A DNA stretch of 64,000 bases from Sphingorhabdus sp. YGSMI21 (GTDB lineage Bacteria; Pseudomonadota; Alphaproteobacteria; Sphingomonadales; Sphingomonadaceae), in assembly GCF_002776575.1 (NCBI RefSeq), contig NZ_CP022548.1, positions 1,193,001 to 1,257,000 of the forward strand, in the 5' to 3' direction. The notes below the pieces were generated by a model. That model had not been told where the DNA came from. It saw nothing but the letters and a program-made list of their open reading frames with translations, and did no database searches. The number at the start of each line of letters is the position of its first letter. Positions within the stretch are counted from its first letter, which is position 1. Shown here one piece after another: positions 8,507 to 17,250 of the stretch. The position numbers and the translations under genes were made by a program.

Positions 8507-9513
8507 GTAAAACTAAGTTCCTACTGCATATTGGCTATGGCAAGACCGGAACGAGTACGCTGCAGAAGGCAGTTTTCGAACCACTGCGGCAGGCCGGATA
8601 TATTCACTATTTCGGCATGTTCCTTGGCGAGCAAAAGGATCATCCAGATCGCTGCTTCTTTGACGACCTGCAGGCTGCGATGTACCTCAAAGAGGATGCG
8701 TTCGCAGCGGTTCTACCCAAACTCCACGAGGACCTTGTCGCGGCAGAAGCACGCAATGATGCCAATCTCCCAATGGTGCTTTCCAACGAGCATTTCCTGT
8801 TGTCGAGTTTTTCATCAAGGGTCCGCGGGGTAACAATTGACGTACAAGAGAGCGCAAGACGGCTGGCGCTTGTTTTCGCGCAACAGGATGTTAGACTGCT
8901 CATCGGGTTGAGAAGACAGGATTCATTGCTTCATTCTCTCTTTATCGAAGCGATCGCAAGGACCCGGCACGCCAATGCGGATCAATTCGAGAGTTTGGAG
9001 GCCTACGTTGCGGAATGCCTGAGCCAAGGAAGTCTGTTCCATTCGATGTATGACTACGACCAATGCATCGCGACATACCAAGCGAACTTCCCTGACGCGG
9101 AACTGGGAGTGTATCTTTTCGAGGACTTCATCCGGAACGAACAGGATAGCTTACGCATGATTCTTGGCCTAGCAGATATCAAGCAAGAAGGTATGGAGGT
9201 CATTACATTGCCCCTGCCTAATCACAACGTAAAGGACAAGGCGGAGCGCGGGGTCCGAGTTAGACAAAAGTCAGCCTTGGTCGATGCTCTCGACTGGATT
9301 CCTGGTGTCCGATCAGCCGTTCGCTTTGCCAGGATGATCAAGCCGATAGAAAATTTACGGACTCGTCGGATCATTCCTTATCTAGACGAAAGCCAAAAGA
9401 AACAAATTTTGACAACCTTTGAGCTGTCGAACGTCCACCTGCAAGAACGCGTTCCGCGGATTGCGGCTTTGCTCTCTGAATATGGCTATACCCGGCAGGA
9501 CCGGAGCGACTGA
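8503..9513 (+). CDS. Sulfotransferase-like protein
   Basis: P-loop protein of the sulfotransferase superfamily. The N-terminal loop GYGKTGTSTL (residues ~11-20) fits the 5'-PSB motif, and LRRQDSLLHSLFIE in the middle corresponds to the arginine/serine 3'-PB motif in a divergent form. The start at ATG 8503 gives an ATGA overlap with the previous gene and has GGAGG upstream. The last ~90 residues (charged, helical) have no recognised motif. It could act on a different position of the same glycan than its neighbour. Family assignment is good; activity is inferred. Confidence 0.75.
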   Translation: MSKTKFLLHIGYGKTGTSTLQKAVFEPLRQAGYIHYFGMFLGEQKDHPDRCFFDDLQAAMYLKEDAFAAVLPKLHEDLVAAEARNDANLPMVLSNEHFLLSSFSSRVRGVTIDVQESARRLALVFAQQDVRLLIGLRRQDSLLHSLFIEAIARTRHANADQFESLEAYVAECLSQGSLFHSMYDYDQCIATYQANFPDAELGVYLFEDFIRNEQDSLRMILGLADIKQEGMEVITLPLPNHNVKDKAERGVRVRQKSALVDALDWIPGVRSAVRFARMIKPIENLRTRRIIPYLDESQKKQILTTFELSNVHLQERVPRIAALLSEYGYTRQDRSD

Positions 9514-10199
9514 TGGGAGGCAGGATATACGCCTACTTCAAGCGATGGGGTGTCATTGAGGGATTGGGCCGCCCCATTGGAATTTTACACAATAAGCTCC
9601 ACACGCGAATTTATTCGTTCTTGTTCGGCATTGAAATCGGCCCGGGCGCAATTATCGAGCCGGGCGCGATTTTAAGGCGCGGTCCGCATGGCCGGATCGT
9701 CATCGGAGCCAATAGTCTAATCCATTCCGGCGCCCAGATTCTTGCTCACGGTGGCTCAGTTACAATGGGTCACCAATGCTCGGTCAACCCTAACTCTATT
9801 CTCTACGGTCATGGTGGCCTCACGATCGGCAATAAGGTGTTAATTGCGGCGGGAACCAACGTCATACCGGCAAATCACGCGACTCATGCTTCTCAGCCAG
9901 TTCGTGGGCAGGGGCTGGTGCTGAAGGGGATCACCATCGAAGACGATGTCTGGCTGGGCACAGGGGCAACAGTTCTCGATGGCAGTCATATCGAAGTGGG
10001 TGCCGTGATTGCCGCGGGAGCGGTGGTTACCGGTATCCGCGTCGACCGCTACTCGATCTTCGGTGGCATCCCGGCGAAAAAAATTGGTCAGCGCGAAGGC
10101 TTCCCTGATACGCTAGACCGCTCGGCGGATGAAGCCCGTGTAATGCGTGAGCCCTTGATTGACAGAGTGCAAAGGAAACCTAATGCCGATTCAGAATGA
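9513..10199 (+). CDS. Hexapeptide-repeat acyltransferase
   Basis: Left-handed beta-helix O-acyltransferase, probably an acetyltransferase decorating the EPS. Imperfect hexapeptide repeats run from about residue 45 to 190, for example GPGAIIEPGAILRRG, GANSLIHSGAQILAHGG and GAVIAAGAVVTGI. The catalytic histidine region is PANHATHAS and the trimeric cap ends at FGGIPAKKIG. A TGATG junction (9511-9515) couples it to the upstream sulfotransferase. The 3' end overlaps the next methyltransferase by 17 bases. Acyl donor and acceptor cannot be inferred. Confidence 0.85.
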   Translation: MGGRIYAYFKRWGVIEGLGRPIGILHNKLHTRIYSFLFGIEIGPGAIIEPGAILRRGPHGRIVIGANSLIHSGAQILAHGGSVTMGHQCSVNPNSILYGHGGLTIGNKVLIAAGTNVIPANHATHASQPVRGQGLVLKGITIEDDVWLGTGATVLDGSHIEVGAVIAAGAVVTGIRVDRYSIFGGIPAKKIGQREGFPDTLDRSADEARVMREPLIDRVQRKPNADSE

Positions 10200-10983
10200 G
10201 AACCGTTATCTTGAAGCAGCCGCGATTTTCGCGGCCAACCCGATCAATGCCATCCGCTTTGGCATTGATCATCTTCGCGGCAAGCATGGTAATTCCTATC
10301 GCCTGTCGTTCCGAGGCATCCCTTTACTTGTTCGTCCGACAACGACAGACCTGCAGGTCGTGAGAACTTGTCTTCTAGGGGAATTCGACGAGGTCATGGG
10401 AAGAGTTGGAAACGAACACGGCCTGATCGTCGATGCTGGAGGTTATATCGGCTTAGTATCCATCCTTTTGGCCCGTCAATTTCCCGCTGCGCAGATCGTC
10501 TGCTTGGAACCAAGCTCTCAAAACTTTGCTTTGGCGAAGGAAAACTGCCGCCCATATTCGAACATTGAAGTTTGGAATTGCGCCCTTGCCCCACAGTCTG
10601 GGCAACTTACCCTGAGCGACCGGCGCACCGGGCCTTGGGGATACACAGTCGTCGCGGATAGCGCTGATGGTGAGGCACGTGCGATGGAGACCGTGGAAGC
10701 AAAAAGTGTAACGAATATACTCGACCATTTCAACGTGTCGGGAATCGACTTGCTGAAGCTTGATATTGAAGGCGGCGAGTTAGCCTTGCTGCGTGACTCA
10801 CCCGACTGGGTCAAAAAGACCGACGTCATCGTTATTGAACTCCACGACCGAATTGCTCCGGGCGCAACCGATGCATTTCGCGAGGCGGCTGTAGGCAGAA
10901 TCGATATTCCTATAAAAGGCGAAAAATTTATGTCCATTCGGCCCGATTCTTCAGCCGCCGCGAAGGTGGGTGCAGGCAAGTGA
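10183..10983 (+). CDS. FkbM family methyltransferase
   Basis: SAM-dependent O-methyltransferase, likely modifying a sugar of the EPS. SAM motif I is present as LIVDAGGYIGLVSI, close to the family's VDxGANxG, followed by IVCLEPSSQNFALAKENC (acidic motif II) and the late motif LLKLDIEGGELALL that names the FkbM fold. The start at ATG 10183 has AAAGGAAA just upstream; longer starts are in frame. It overlaps the acyltransferase by 17 bases, so it is translationally coupled. Unlike the pseudogene at 4121-4969 this copy has no stops. Confidence 0.87.
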   Translation: MPIQNENRYLEAAAIFAANPINAIRFGIDHLRGKHGNSYRLSFRGIPLLVRPTTTDLQVVRTCLLGEFDEVMGRVGNEHGLIVDAGGYIGLVSILLARQFPAAQIVCLEPSSQNFALAKENCRPYSNIEVWNCALAPQSGQLTLSDRRTGPWGYTVVADSADGEARAMETVEAKSVTNILDHFNVSGIDLLKLDIEGGELALLRDSPDWVKKTDVIVIELHDRIAPGATDAFREAAVGRIDIPIKGEKFMSIRPDSSAAAKVGAGK

Positions 10984-11032
10984 ACGGAGCGCCGCATTAT
11001 CTTGGCACCCAATCAGACAGTCATGCCTTGCC

Positions 11033-12001
11033 ATGAGCATTCATTTCATTGTCCCAAGCCAATTCGCTGAGCAATTGGCTGCCCTGCCCGACCAGACGGT
11101 TGGAGGCAACTATCCGTACTGGCTTGGTGGCCGCTTCAATTGGGTGGCGCAGTCCTATATGATATTGCGGCAATATCGCGAGGGGATGACGATATCTTCT
11201 GCGCCAAAGCCGGGCGTCCGCAATTTCTCTCATTGCATGGGCTGGCGTGCCACGGGCGATCGCGTTGGTGAGTATCGAATCAGCGTCCGAGCCGATTATC
11301 CTCGTCTGCGCGATGTTGATTTTGAATTGTTGCAAAATTCTGTTGCGCCGAGGGGGGCAAAGCAGGCTTATGTACCGTACTGGCCAGTTCCAGGCATTAT
11401 CCCGCGTGATCCTGCTCGGCAAGGCGTCAGCCGCATAGCCTATGCAGGGCGTCTCGGGGCGAATAACCTCGCGGGGCCACTCAAATCTTTAGGCATTCAG
11501 CCGGGTGGTCGGGAACTCGCAGTGATAGCACCCGACCAGTGGCACGACATGTCGCGAGTCGATCTGCTTATTGCCGTCCGCGATTTTTCTGGTGCGACGC
11601 ATGACAACAAACCGCCAAGCAAGCTGTTTAATTCCTGGATCGCTGGTATCCCTTTGATCGGCGGGACTGACAGCGCCTTTAGCAGTGTTGGCAAGCCCGG
11701 CATTGATTATGTCCGTGTCACAAATGAATCGGAATTCACCAAAGCGCTCGAACGTATGTGTAACGATTCTGGTTTTTATGAAGCCATCGTCCAAGCGGGA
11801 AAGGGACGCCGCACTGAAGTGACGATCGAAGCCATCGCCGCCGATTGGCTCAAGGTGCTTGATGGCCCGATCCTATCCGATTTCCAAGCGTGGTGCGCGA
11901 ATCAAGGACATAATCGTCGCCCCGTCCTACCTCCTTTGCTCGACCGCAGCCGCGATGCGCTATCGACTATTAAACAAAAACTAAGTCCCCGTCGTTTGTG
12001 A
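11033..12001 (+). CDS. Probable glycosyltransferase (GT-B-like), divergent
   Basis: A 322-residue cytoplasmic protein resembling short GT-B glycosyltransferases. Visible pieces are RIAYAGRLGANNLAGPL in the middle (a typical start of the C-terminal Rossmann half) and KLFNSWIAGIPLIGGTDSAF, matching the donor-binding segment where a nucleotide-sugar enzyme has a PxK/E-rich turn. No classic E-x7-E is obvious. The start at ATG 11033 is chosen over an upstream in-frame start at 10970, which overlaps the FkbM gene; neither has a strong ribosome binding site. It overlaps the next GT4 by 4 bases (GTGA). Function within the locus is inferred. Confidence 0.6.
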   Translation: MSIHFIVPSQFAEQLAALPDQTVGGNYPYWLGGRFNWVAQSYMILRQYREGMTISSAPKPGVRNFSHCMGWRATGDRVGEYRISVRADYPRLRDVDFELLQNSVAPRGAKQAYVPYWPVPGIIPRDPARQGVSRIAYAGRLGANNLAGPLKSLGIQPGGRELAVIAPDQWHDMSRVDLLIAVRDFSGATHDNKPPSKLFNSWIAGIPLIGGTDSAFSSVGKPGIDYVRVTNESEFTKALERMCNDSGFYEAIVQAGKGRRTEVTIEAIAADWLKVLDGPILSDFQAWCANQGHNRRPVLPPLLDRSRDALSTIKQKLSPRRL

Positions 12002-13251
12002 CCGGAATCAGTGAGACAGATCCGCGTGTGCTCGTCGTGCAATTGGGCGCTCGGCGGCAATATGCCATGCCAGCAGCGCTCGAAAGTGCTGGAATGCTGG
12101 AAGCGCTTTACACCGATATGTGTGGGACAGTGGGCTTGGGGCGATGGCTTGCGCCATTCGAAAAGGCTAGCGGTGCTAGGCTGACCAAGCTTCTAAATCG
12201 GCGGCCTCCCGAGGCAGTAGCGGCAAGAACGCGGACTTTCCCGTCGTGGACTCTCTCAATGCTGCGGGCAGCTCGCCTCACAAATTCGGAAGAGCGCGTG
12301 CGTGCGCAAGATCACGCCCATCGCCTGGCTGGTCAGGCAATGGCCCGGGCGGGCTTCGGGAGCGCAACGCATTTAATGGTGATGCTGATGGAAGCGCGGG
12401 GCTTGCTGACTGCCGCGAAGGATCGGGGGCTGACAACCATTACCGACGTTAATGTTGCGCTATCATCTGAGCAAATCGTGCGTGACGAACGGCACCGCAA
12501 CCCCGGCTGGGAGCGTGACGGCTATTTTTGGGGTGAAACGCTCGGCGAAGTTGACGCGTCATTTCGACCGAGCGCAGAAGTGATCGAGAAGACTGACATC
12601 TTCCTCTGCCCGTCCGAGTTTGTGCGCTCCGATCTTGTTGAGACCTTCGGAGTGGCACGGGAGCGTACCATACTACTGCCCTACGCCGCGAACCCGCGCT
12701 GGTTTGATGTCGTGCCGGAACCAATCACTGGACGGATTTTGTTCGCTGGTGAGGCGGGACTTCGCAAGGGAATTCATATTCTCGCTGCTGCTGCCGCCAT
12801 CCTCAAGGGACGTGGGCGGACCTACGAGTATCGCATTGCCGGCAACGCGAGTGAGACCGTAAGAGCTAGGAGCGAAACGGCGCCGCTTACCTTTCTCGGT
12901 CGGCTCGGGTACCAGGCTATGCGCGAAGAGTTCTCACGCGCAGACGTGTTTGCTTTCCCCTCACTTTCGGAAGGATCGGCTGGTGTCACATACGAGGCGA
13001 TGGGCTGTGCAGTCCCTGTCGTGACTACAAACGCGTCTGGCAGCGTGGCGCGCGATGGCGTTGAGGGAGTGATTGTGCCAGAGGGCGATCCGGATGCGCT
13101 CGCTGATGCGCTTGAACGGATTATTGAAGACCGGGCGACGCGTGAAGAGATGGCGCGCGCCGCAAGGCGGCGGGCGCAGATGTATTCTTGGGATACATAC
13201 ACGGACCGCTTTGCGGCCGCGATTTTAGGAGGTACTTCCGTTAGTGCCTGA
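11998..13251 (+). CDS. Glycosyltransferase family 4
   Basis: Retaining GT-B glycosyltransferase. The C-terminal half shows the GT4 hallmarks: ILFAGEAGLRKGIHIL, FLGRLGYQAMREEFSRADVFAFPSLSEGSAGVTYEAMGCA (read as two adjacent blocks), which contains the E-x7-E catalytic/donor motif, and GVIVPEGDPDALADAL. The N-terminal half binds the acceptor. The GTG start at 11998 overlaps the upstream stop by 4 bases. The stop is followed 12 bases later by the polymerase start. Predicted to extend the EPS repeat unit on the cytoplasmic face. Confidence 0.88.
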   Translation: MTGISETDPRVLVVQLGARRQYAMPAALESAGMLEALYTDMCGTVGLGRWLAPFEKASGARLTKLLNRRPPEAVAARTRTFPSWTLSMLRAARLTNSEERVRAQDHAHRLAGQAMARAGFGSATHLMVMLMEARGLLTAAKDRGLTTITDVNVALSSEQIVRDERHRNPGWERDGYFWGETLGEVDASFRPSAEVIEKTDIFLCPSEFVRSDLVETFGVARERTILLPYAANPRWFDVVPEPITGRILFAGEAGLRKGIHILAAAAAILKGRGRTYEYRIAGNASETVRARSETAPLTFLGRLGYQAMREEFSRADVFAFPSLSEGSAGVTYEAMGCAVPVVTTNASGSVARDGVEGVIVPEGDPDALADALERIIEDRATREEMARAARRRAQMYSWDTYTDRFAAAILGGTSVSA

Positions 13252-13263
13252 ATGGAGCAAAAT

Positions 13264-14577
13264 ATGACGATATTGCTGTTGATCTTCTCGTCTATCGTCG
13301 CTGCCATCTCGATCTTTCAACCAGCAGGCTACATCAAGGCTCCAGCGCTGATGGCCCTTGTTTTTGCGGCTTGGTTTGCGCCGCAATTGTTTAGCGCCGG
13401 TCAGATTTCCACGATTCCGCAGGACGCGGTGTTTGACGTCGGGATGCTCGCATTATTCTGTATTCTCGCAGTATTTTTTGGTTGGTGGCGTGGCGTGGCA
13501 ACTCCAATTAGGACGCCCAGCAAGCGGATTATAATTAACGTTGATGCACTGATAGCTCCCGTGGCCCTACTCACGATCTTCACAACTGTGATGAACATTT
13601 ATCTTAATCAAATGCGCGGATCCGAGGCTGGGCAGGTTTCCCAGTGGACAGGACCGATTACGATAGTCGCCTTTTTCGCTGGCTTGCGAACTATCCCGCT
13701 AGTTTTCTCTCTTCTTATGGTTATGCATAAGCGCACTCCACTTACACTAACATTGGCAGTGGCGAACCTTGCCGTGACAATTCCAGTCGCACTCATCTAT
13801 CTTCGCCGGTCGGAGATGGTTGACCTTGGCATCGCGATTCTCGGCGCTCTATGGTTCGCACGACGCATCCGAATAGCGCCGCTTTATATAGTCGCCGGCG
13901 CCGTCTTGTTTGCCGTTGTAGTGTTCACGATCGGGCCGTTGCGCAGTGCTCAGAACACTCACGAGAGTCAAACCGGACAAAATGTTTCGATCATAAATCC
14001 GATTTTATGGAAGAATATTGATGTCGGCAAAGCTGTCGCTACTTCTATAGACAAGTCCCCAGACGTACAAAATGCAGTTTATAGGACCAAATACTTGAAC
14101 GATTACGGGGGCTTCTCCTATGGAGCTACCGTTTGGAATAAGTTCGTTTTGAGCTTCATACCTGGCCAGATTTTGGGTAAGGATTTCAAGGTCGGCCTGT
14201 TGATAGCTAGCAGCGGGATAGCAGCTGAGGATATCTATTATCGCTACAACTTCGAATATCAGACGGGAACGACGTCTACTGGCGTAGGGTCGGCTTACGC
14301 GGACTTCGGTTACCTTGGTTTCTTCTACTACCTGTTAGTCGGCTACATTATGGCCCGGATCTATAGGGTGGCAATGAGGGGCGATCCATGGTTTCAGACG
14401 GCATATCTCGCCATCCTCCCTTTTTGCCTCACAATGATTACCCACGGCCATGATCTGTTCTTCGTAAACTTAGCGCTTGTCACCGCAGTGTTATTTGCCT
14501 TGAAAAAAATTAGTCAACGCAAGTCGCCACCGCGTTATTCGAGGCGACGCACTCGCTTGAGTAAGGCCAGCCAATGA
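13264..14577 (+). CDS. O-antigen/EPS polymerase (Wzy-like)
   Basis: Polytopic membrane protein of ~437 residues with about 11 hydrophobic spans and one large periplasmic loop (roughly residues 230-320), the usual layout of Wzy polymerases, which join lipid-linked repeat units in the periplasm. The large loop carries TGTTSTGVGSAYADFGYLGF, a glycine-rich turn seen in oligosaccharide-repeat polymerases. ATG 13264 is preferred over ATG 13252 because GGAG (13254-13257) precedes it at the right distance. It overlaps the following acyltransferase by 4 bases. Primary sequence of Wzy proteins is poorly conserved, so the call rests on topology and context. Confidence 0.75.
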   Translation: MTILLLIFSSIVAAISIFQPAGYIKAPALMALVFAAWFAPQLFSAGQISTIPQDAVFDVGMLALFCILAVFFGWWRGVATPIRTPSKRIIINVDALIAPVALLTIFTTVMNIYLNQMRGSEAGQVSQWTGPITIVAFFAGLRTIPLVFSLLMVMHKRTPLTLTLAVANLAVTIPVALIYLRRSEMVDLGIAILGALWFARRIRIAPLYIVAGAVLFAVVVFTIGPLRSAQNTHESQTGQNVSIINPILWKNIDVGKAVATSIDKSPDVQNAVYRTKYLNDYGGFSYGATVWNKFVLSFIPGQILGKDFKVGLLIASSGIAAEDIYYRYNFEYQTGTTSTGVGSAYADFGYLGFFYYLLVGYIMARIYRVAMRGDPWFQTAYLAILPFCLTMITHGHDLFFVNLALVTAVLFALKKISQRKSPPRYSRRRTRLSKASQ

Positions 14578-15170
14578 GTATTGAACTCGCAGTGCGCGCA
14601 GCATCGGTCGCTTCGCAGAAGGTACAAATGGCTTGGCGCTGGTTGTGGTATAATTTACGTGCTTTTATCTGGTTTACTCCTGCGCCACTCAGCACAAAGT
14701 TCTATGGACGTTTGGACTTCACTCACCTTCCAGTTCGCATACGGCTCGGCCGTCGCTGTGGTATTGGCGAAAATGTCTATCTCGCTCCGGGGCGCGAGGC
14801 TCTGATCGTTCTGGGTGATGAAGTCACACTAAACCGCGGATGTATGCTAGTTGCAGCCAAAGAAATCCATATTGGCAATCGAGTCTCGATTGGTGAGTAT
14901 GTCTCGATTCGTGATCAAGAACATATATTCGTACCGAATCGCGGAGTTCGCGACCAAGGATTCAAAATTGAACCGGTCAGTATCGGTGACTACAGTTGGA
15001 TCGGTAGGGGCGCGTTCATCGGTCCCGGGACAAGAATCGGGAAGAATTGTGTCGTTGGGGCCAACAGCGTGGTACACGGCACCTTTCCAGACGGAGTTCT
15101 AATTGCGGGAGCGCCTGCGACCGTGAAGAAGACATTAGCCACGGTTGAGAACTTAGAGGGATCTAAATAA
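14574..15170 (+). CDS. Hexapeptide-repeat acyltransferase
   Basis: Left-handed beta-helix acyltransferase (198 aa), predicted EPS O-acetyltransferase. Repeats include IGNRVSIGEYVSIRD, IGDYSWIGRGAFIGPGTRIG and GANSVVHGTF. The family's late segment reads IAGAPATVKKTL. The usual catalytic histidine may be in the DQEHIFVPN segment. ATGA overlap with the polymerase upstream. Its TAA stop overlaps by one base a non-standard ATT that I think starts the next glycosyltransferase. Confidence 0.82.
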   Translation: MSIELAVRAASVASQKVQMAWRWLWYNLRAFIWFTPAPLSTKFYGRLDFTHLPVRIRLGRRCGIGENVYLAPGREALIVLGDEVTLNRGCMLVAAKEIHIGNRVSIGEYVSIRDQEHIFVPNRGVRDQGFKIEPVSIGDYSWIGRGAFIGPGTRIGKNCVVGANSVVHGTFPDGVLIAGAPATVKKTLATVENLEGSK

Positions 15171-16387
15171 TTCGCATTGTGATAATTTCTCGTCAGGTTA
15201 CGGCCTATCATCATGCCCGGTTCAAGGCCGCAGCGCAGGAGTTCGGCCGTGTCGACATCCTGTCGCTCGCAAATCAAGGCAAGTTTGCTGAAATACTCTC
15301 GCAGCAGAGCGAAGAAGGCTACACGCTGCAACGCCTGTTCCCCGACATGGATAGCTATCGTCGCGCCGCAGCCGAGGGTGCTGTTGCCAGTGAGGTGACC
15401 TGCCAGCTCGATCGGCTCAACCCAGATGTAGTGGCTATCGCGGGCTGGGCTTCTGCGGAAAGCTATTCGGCGCTAATCTGGGCAATAAAAAGGGCGCGAG
15501 GGGTTGTGATATTATCCGATAGTCAAGCGCACGATGCGAAACGTAACAAGGTGCGCGACTTGATCAAAGGACGGATCGTCCGGCTCTGTGGTGCTGGGCT
15601 TGTGGCAGGCAGAACACACCGGGACTATCTTGTGAAACTGGGCCTTCCTGCAGAGAGGATTCGGCTGGGTTATGACGCGGTAGACAATGCTCATTTTGCT
15701 GGTGGTGCCTTAACAGCCCGTAAATCGGAGCCGGAGTGTCGTGCCCGCCTAAACTTGCCAGAAAACTATATACTCGCCTCCGCAAGGTTCATTCCCAAAA
15801 AAAACCTAACCAGTCTGCTGACTGGGTACGCCCGGGCACGGCAAGGGTTGGTGGCGGCACCTGATCTGCTGATTGCCGGCGATGGAGAACAGCGTCTTGT
15901 TCTTGAAGCGGCCGCTCGCAGCTTGGGTATTCCCGGTCACGTTCACTTGCCTGGATTTTTCCGGTATGAAGATATGCCAGCCGTTTATGGTCTTTCGCAG
16001 GGCTTCGTACACGTCTCGCTTAGTGAGCAATGGGGACTTGTGGTTAACGAAGCCGCCGCTTGCGGGCTACCGATGATCCTTTCCAGAGAGTGTGGTGCCG
16101 CAAGTGAGTTGCTGCATGAAGATCGCAATGGTTGGAGCGTCGAGGCAGAGAACGTAGACGGACTAGCTGTTGCCTTAAGGGCCATGATGAGCCTTTCAAA
16201 AGAACAGCGCGCAGAGATGGGGGCCATCAGCAAGTCTATCGTCGCTGATTGGGGTCCCGAGCGCTTTGCTCGTGAGCTCGCGCATGTAGCAAGTCTTGCT
16301 GAAGCATCAAGGAACGGACGGATCTCGCTCGTCGACCGAGTAATTATTAGGCTTCTGAGCCGTAAAGTCATCGAGACCGTCGCATGA
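15170..16387 (+). CDS. Glycosyltransferase family 4, probable ATT start
   Basis: GT4 enzyme with GT-B fold. Core motifs are ILASARFIPKKNLTSLLTGY, LLIAGDGEQR, HLPGFFRYEDMPAVYGLS and the E-x7-E block in SEQWGLVVNEAAACGLP. The conventional start is GTG 15179, but then no ribosome binding site lies at a usable distance. Three codons earlier, ATT 15170 gives the family-like N-terminus (M)RIVIISRQVTAYH; AGAGGG (15155-15160) is 9 bases upstream, and the ATT overlaps the previous stop by one base. ATT starts are rare and usually tied to regulated genes. It overlaps the following sulfotransferase by 4 bases. Confidence 0.83.
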   Translation: MRIVIISRQVTAYHHARFKAAAQEFGRVDILSLANQGKFAEILSQQSEEGYTLQRLFPDMDSYRRAAAEGAVASEVTCQLDRLNPDVVAIAGWASAESYSALIWAIKRARGVVILSDSQAHDAKRNKVRDLIKGRIVRLCGAGLVAGRTHRDYLVKLGLPAERIRLGYDAVDNAHFAGGALTARKSEPECRARLNLPENYILASARFIPKKNLTSLLTGYARARQGLVAAPDLLIAGDGEQRLVLEAAARSLGIPGHVHLPGFFRYEDMPAVYGLSQGFVHVSLSEQWGLVVNEAAACGLPMILSRECGAASELLHEDRNGWSVEAENVDGLAVALRAMMSLSKEQRAEMGAISKSIVADWGPERFARELAHVASLAEASRNGRISLVDRVIIRLLSRKVIETVA

Positions 16388-17250
16388 CTGACCGTCCCAT
16401 ACTTTCCCGCCCCGGCGCATTTGATCCAATATTGGTTGTCTCGCATCCCCGCTCTGGGACGCATCTTGTGATCGACCTGTTGCGTCGCCAGTTTGAGAGC
16501 ACGCGCAATTGGCGCTGGTGGGGGCTGCCGCTAGACCACCTATATCTTAATCTTGAACGGCTCGCGTCTCCAAACCGCACGTTTTCGAACAAGCTGGCGC
16601 GGAAGATTGTAAACCGTCCTCGCCGAGCGCTAGTCAAAACTCATTTCGAGGAAGATTTCTCACAAAGTTGGGTGCCTGAGGAATCGACGCCTCCCGGCCC
16701 TGCTTGGATGGATCTTCTGGCAAGGTCCAAGGTTCTTTACGTGGTTCGGCATCCGATGGACGTGATGGTATCTTATCATCAATTTATGGCCGGGATTGAA
16801 CCGGCGATAGCCTCTATGTCTTTCAGTGAATTCCTGCGAAGTCCACACAGATCTGGCGAAACCGACAGACTGGGCTGGTGGCAACGTCACCTGATTGGTT
16901 GGGAAGCCCGCCCGGACACCTTGTTTCTACGCTATGAGGATATCGTAGCAGACACAGATACCATAGTGGATCGAATTGGCCTTTGGATTGGCGAAGTGCC
17001 AATCAAACTTCAGCCAATGCTCCCGCCCAAAGTCACCTCAATCACCCAGACGCGCGTTGATCGTGCAATGCGCTTGTCCCCCAGCTCGACAGCGATCGTA
17101 GCAGACCGAATGAGTTTTCCAGCCGAGGACTGGTCGCAGGCTCTCAATGATGCAGACAAGGCGTGGGTGAACAAAAGGATCGGCCCGCTTCTCCGCCGTT
17201 TCGGGTATGAGCTCTCGAGAACCCAGGCTAGCAAGGCGATGCCGGAATGA
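16384..17250 (+). CDS. Sulfotransferase
   Basis: PAPS-dependent sulfotransferase of the cytosolic-type (Sulfotransfer_1) group: 5'-PSB motif SHPRSGTHLV (residues ~20-29) and 3'-PB motif VVRHPMDVMVSYH (~120-132), then LFLRYEDIVAD, the conserved RYED segment. 288 aa, a full-length domain. ATGA overlaps with both the GT4 before it and the GT4 after it place it firmly in the EPS operon. This is the fourth sulfotransferase in the locus and the one with the most canonical motifs. Confidence 0.9.
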   Translation: MTDRPILSRPGAFDPILVVSHPRSGTHLVIDLLRRQFESTRNWRWWGLPLDHLYLNLERLASPNRTFSNKLARKIVNRPRRALVKTHFEEDFSQSWVPEESTPPGPAWMDLLARSKVLYVVRHPMDVMVSYHQFMAGIEPAIASMSFSEFLRSPHRSGETDRLGWWQRHLIGWEARPDTLFLRYEDIVADTDTIVDRIGLWIGEVPIKLQPMLPPKVTSITQTRVDRAMRLSPSSTAIVADRMSFPAEDWSQALNDADKAWVNKRIGPLLRRFGYELSRTQASKAMPE

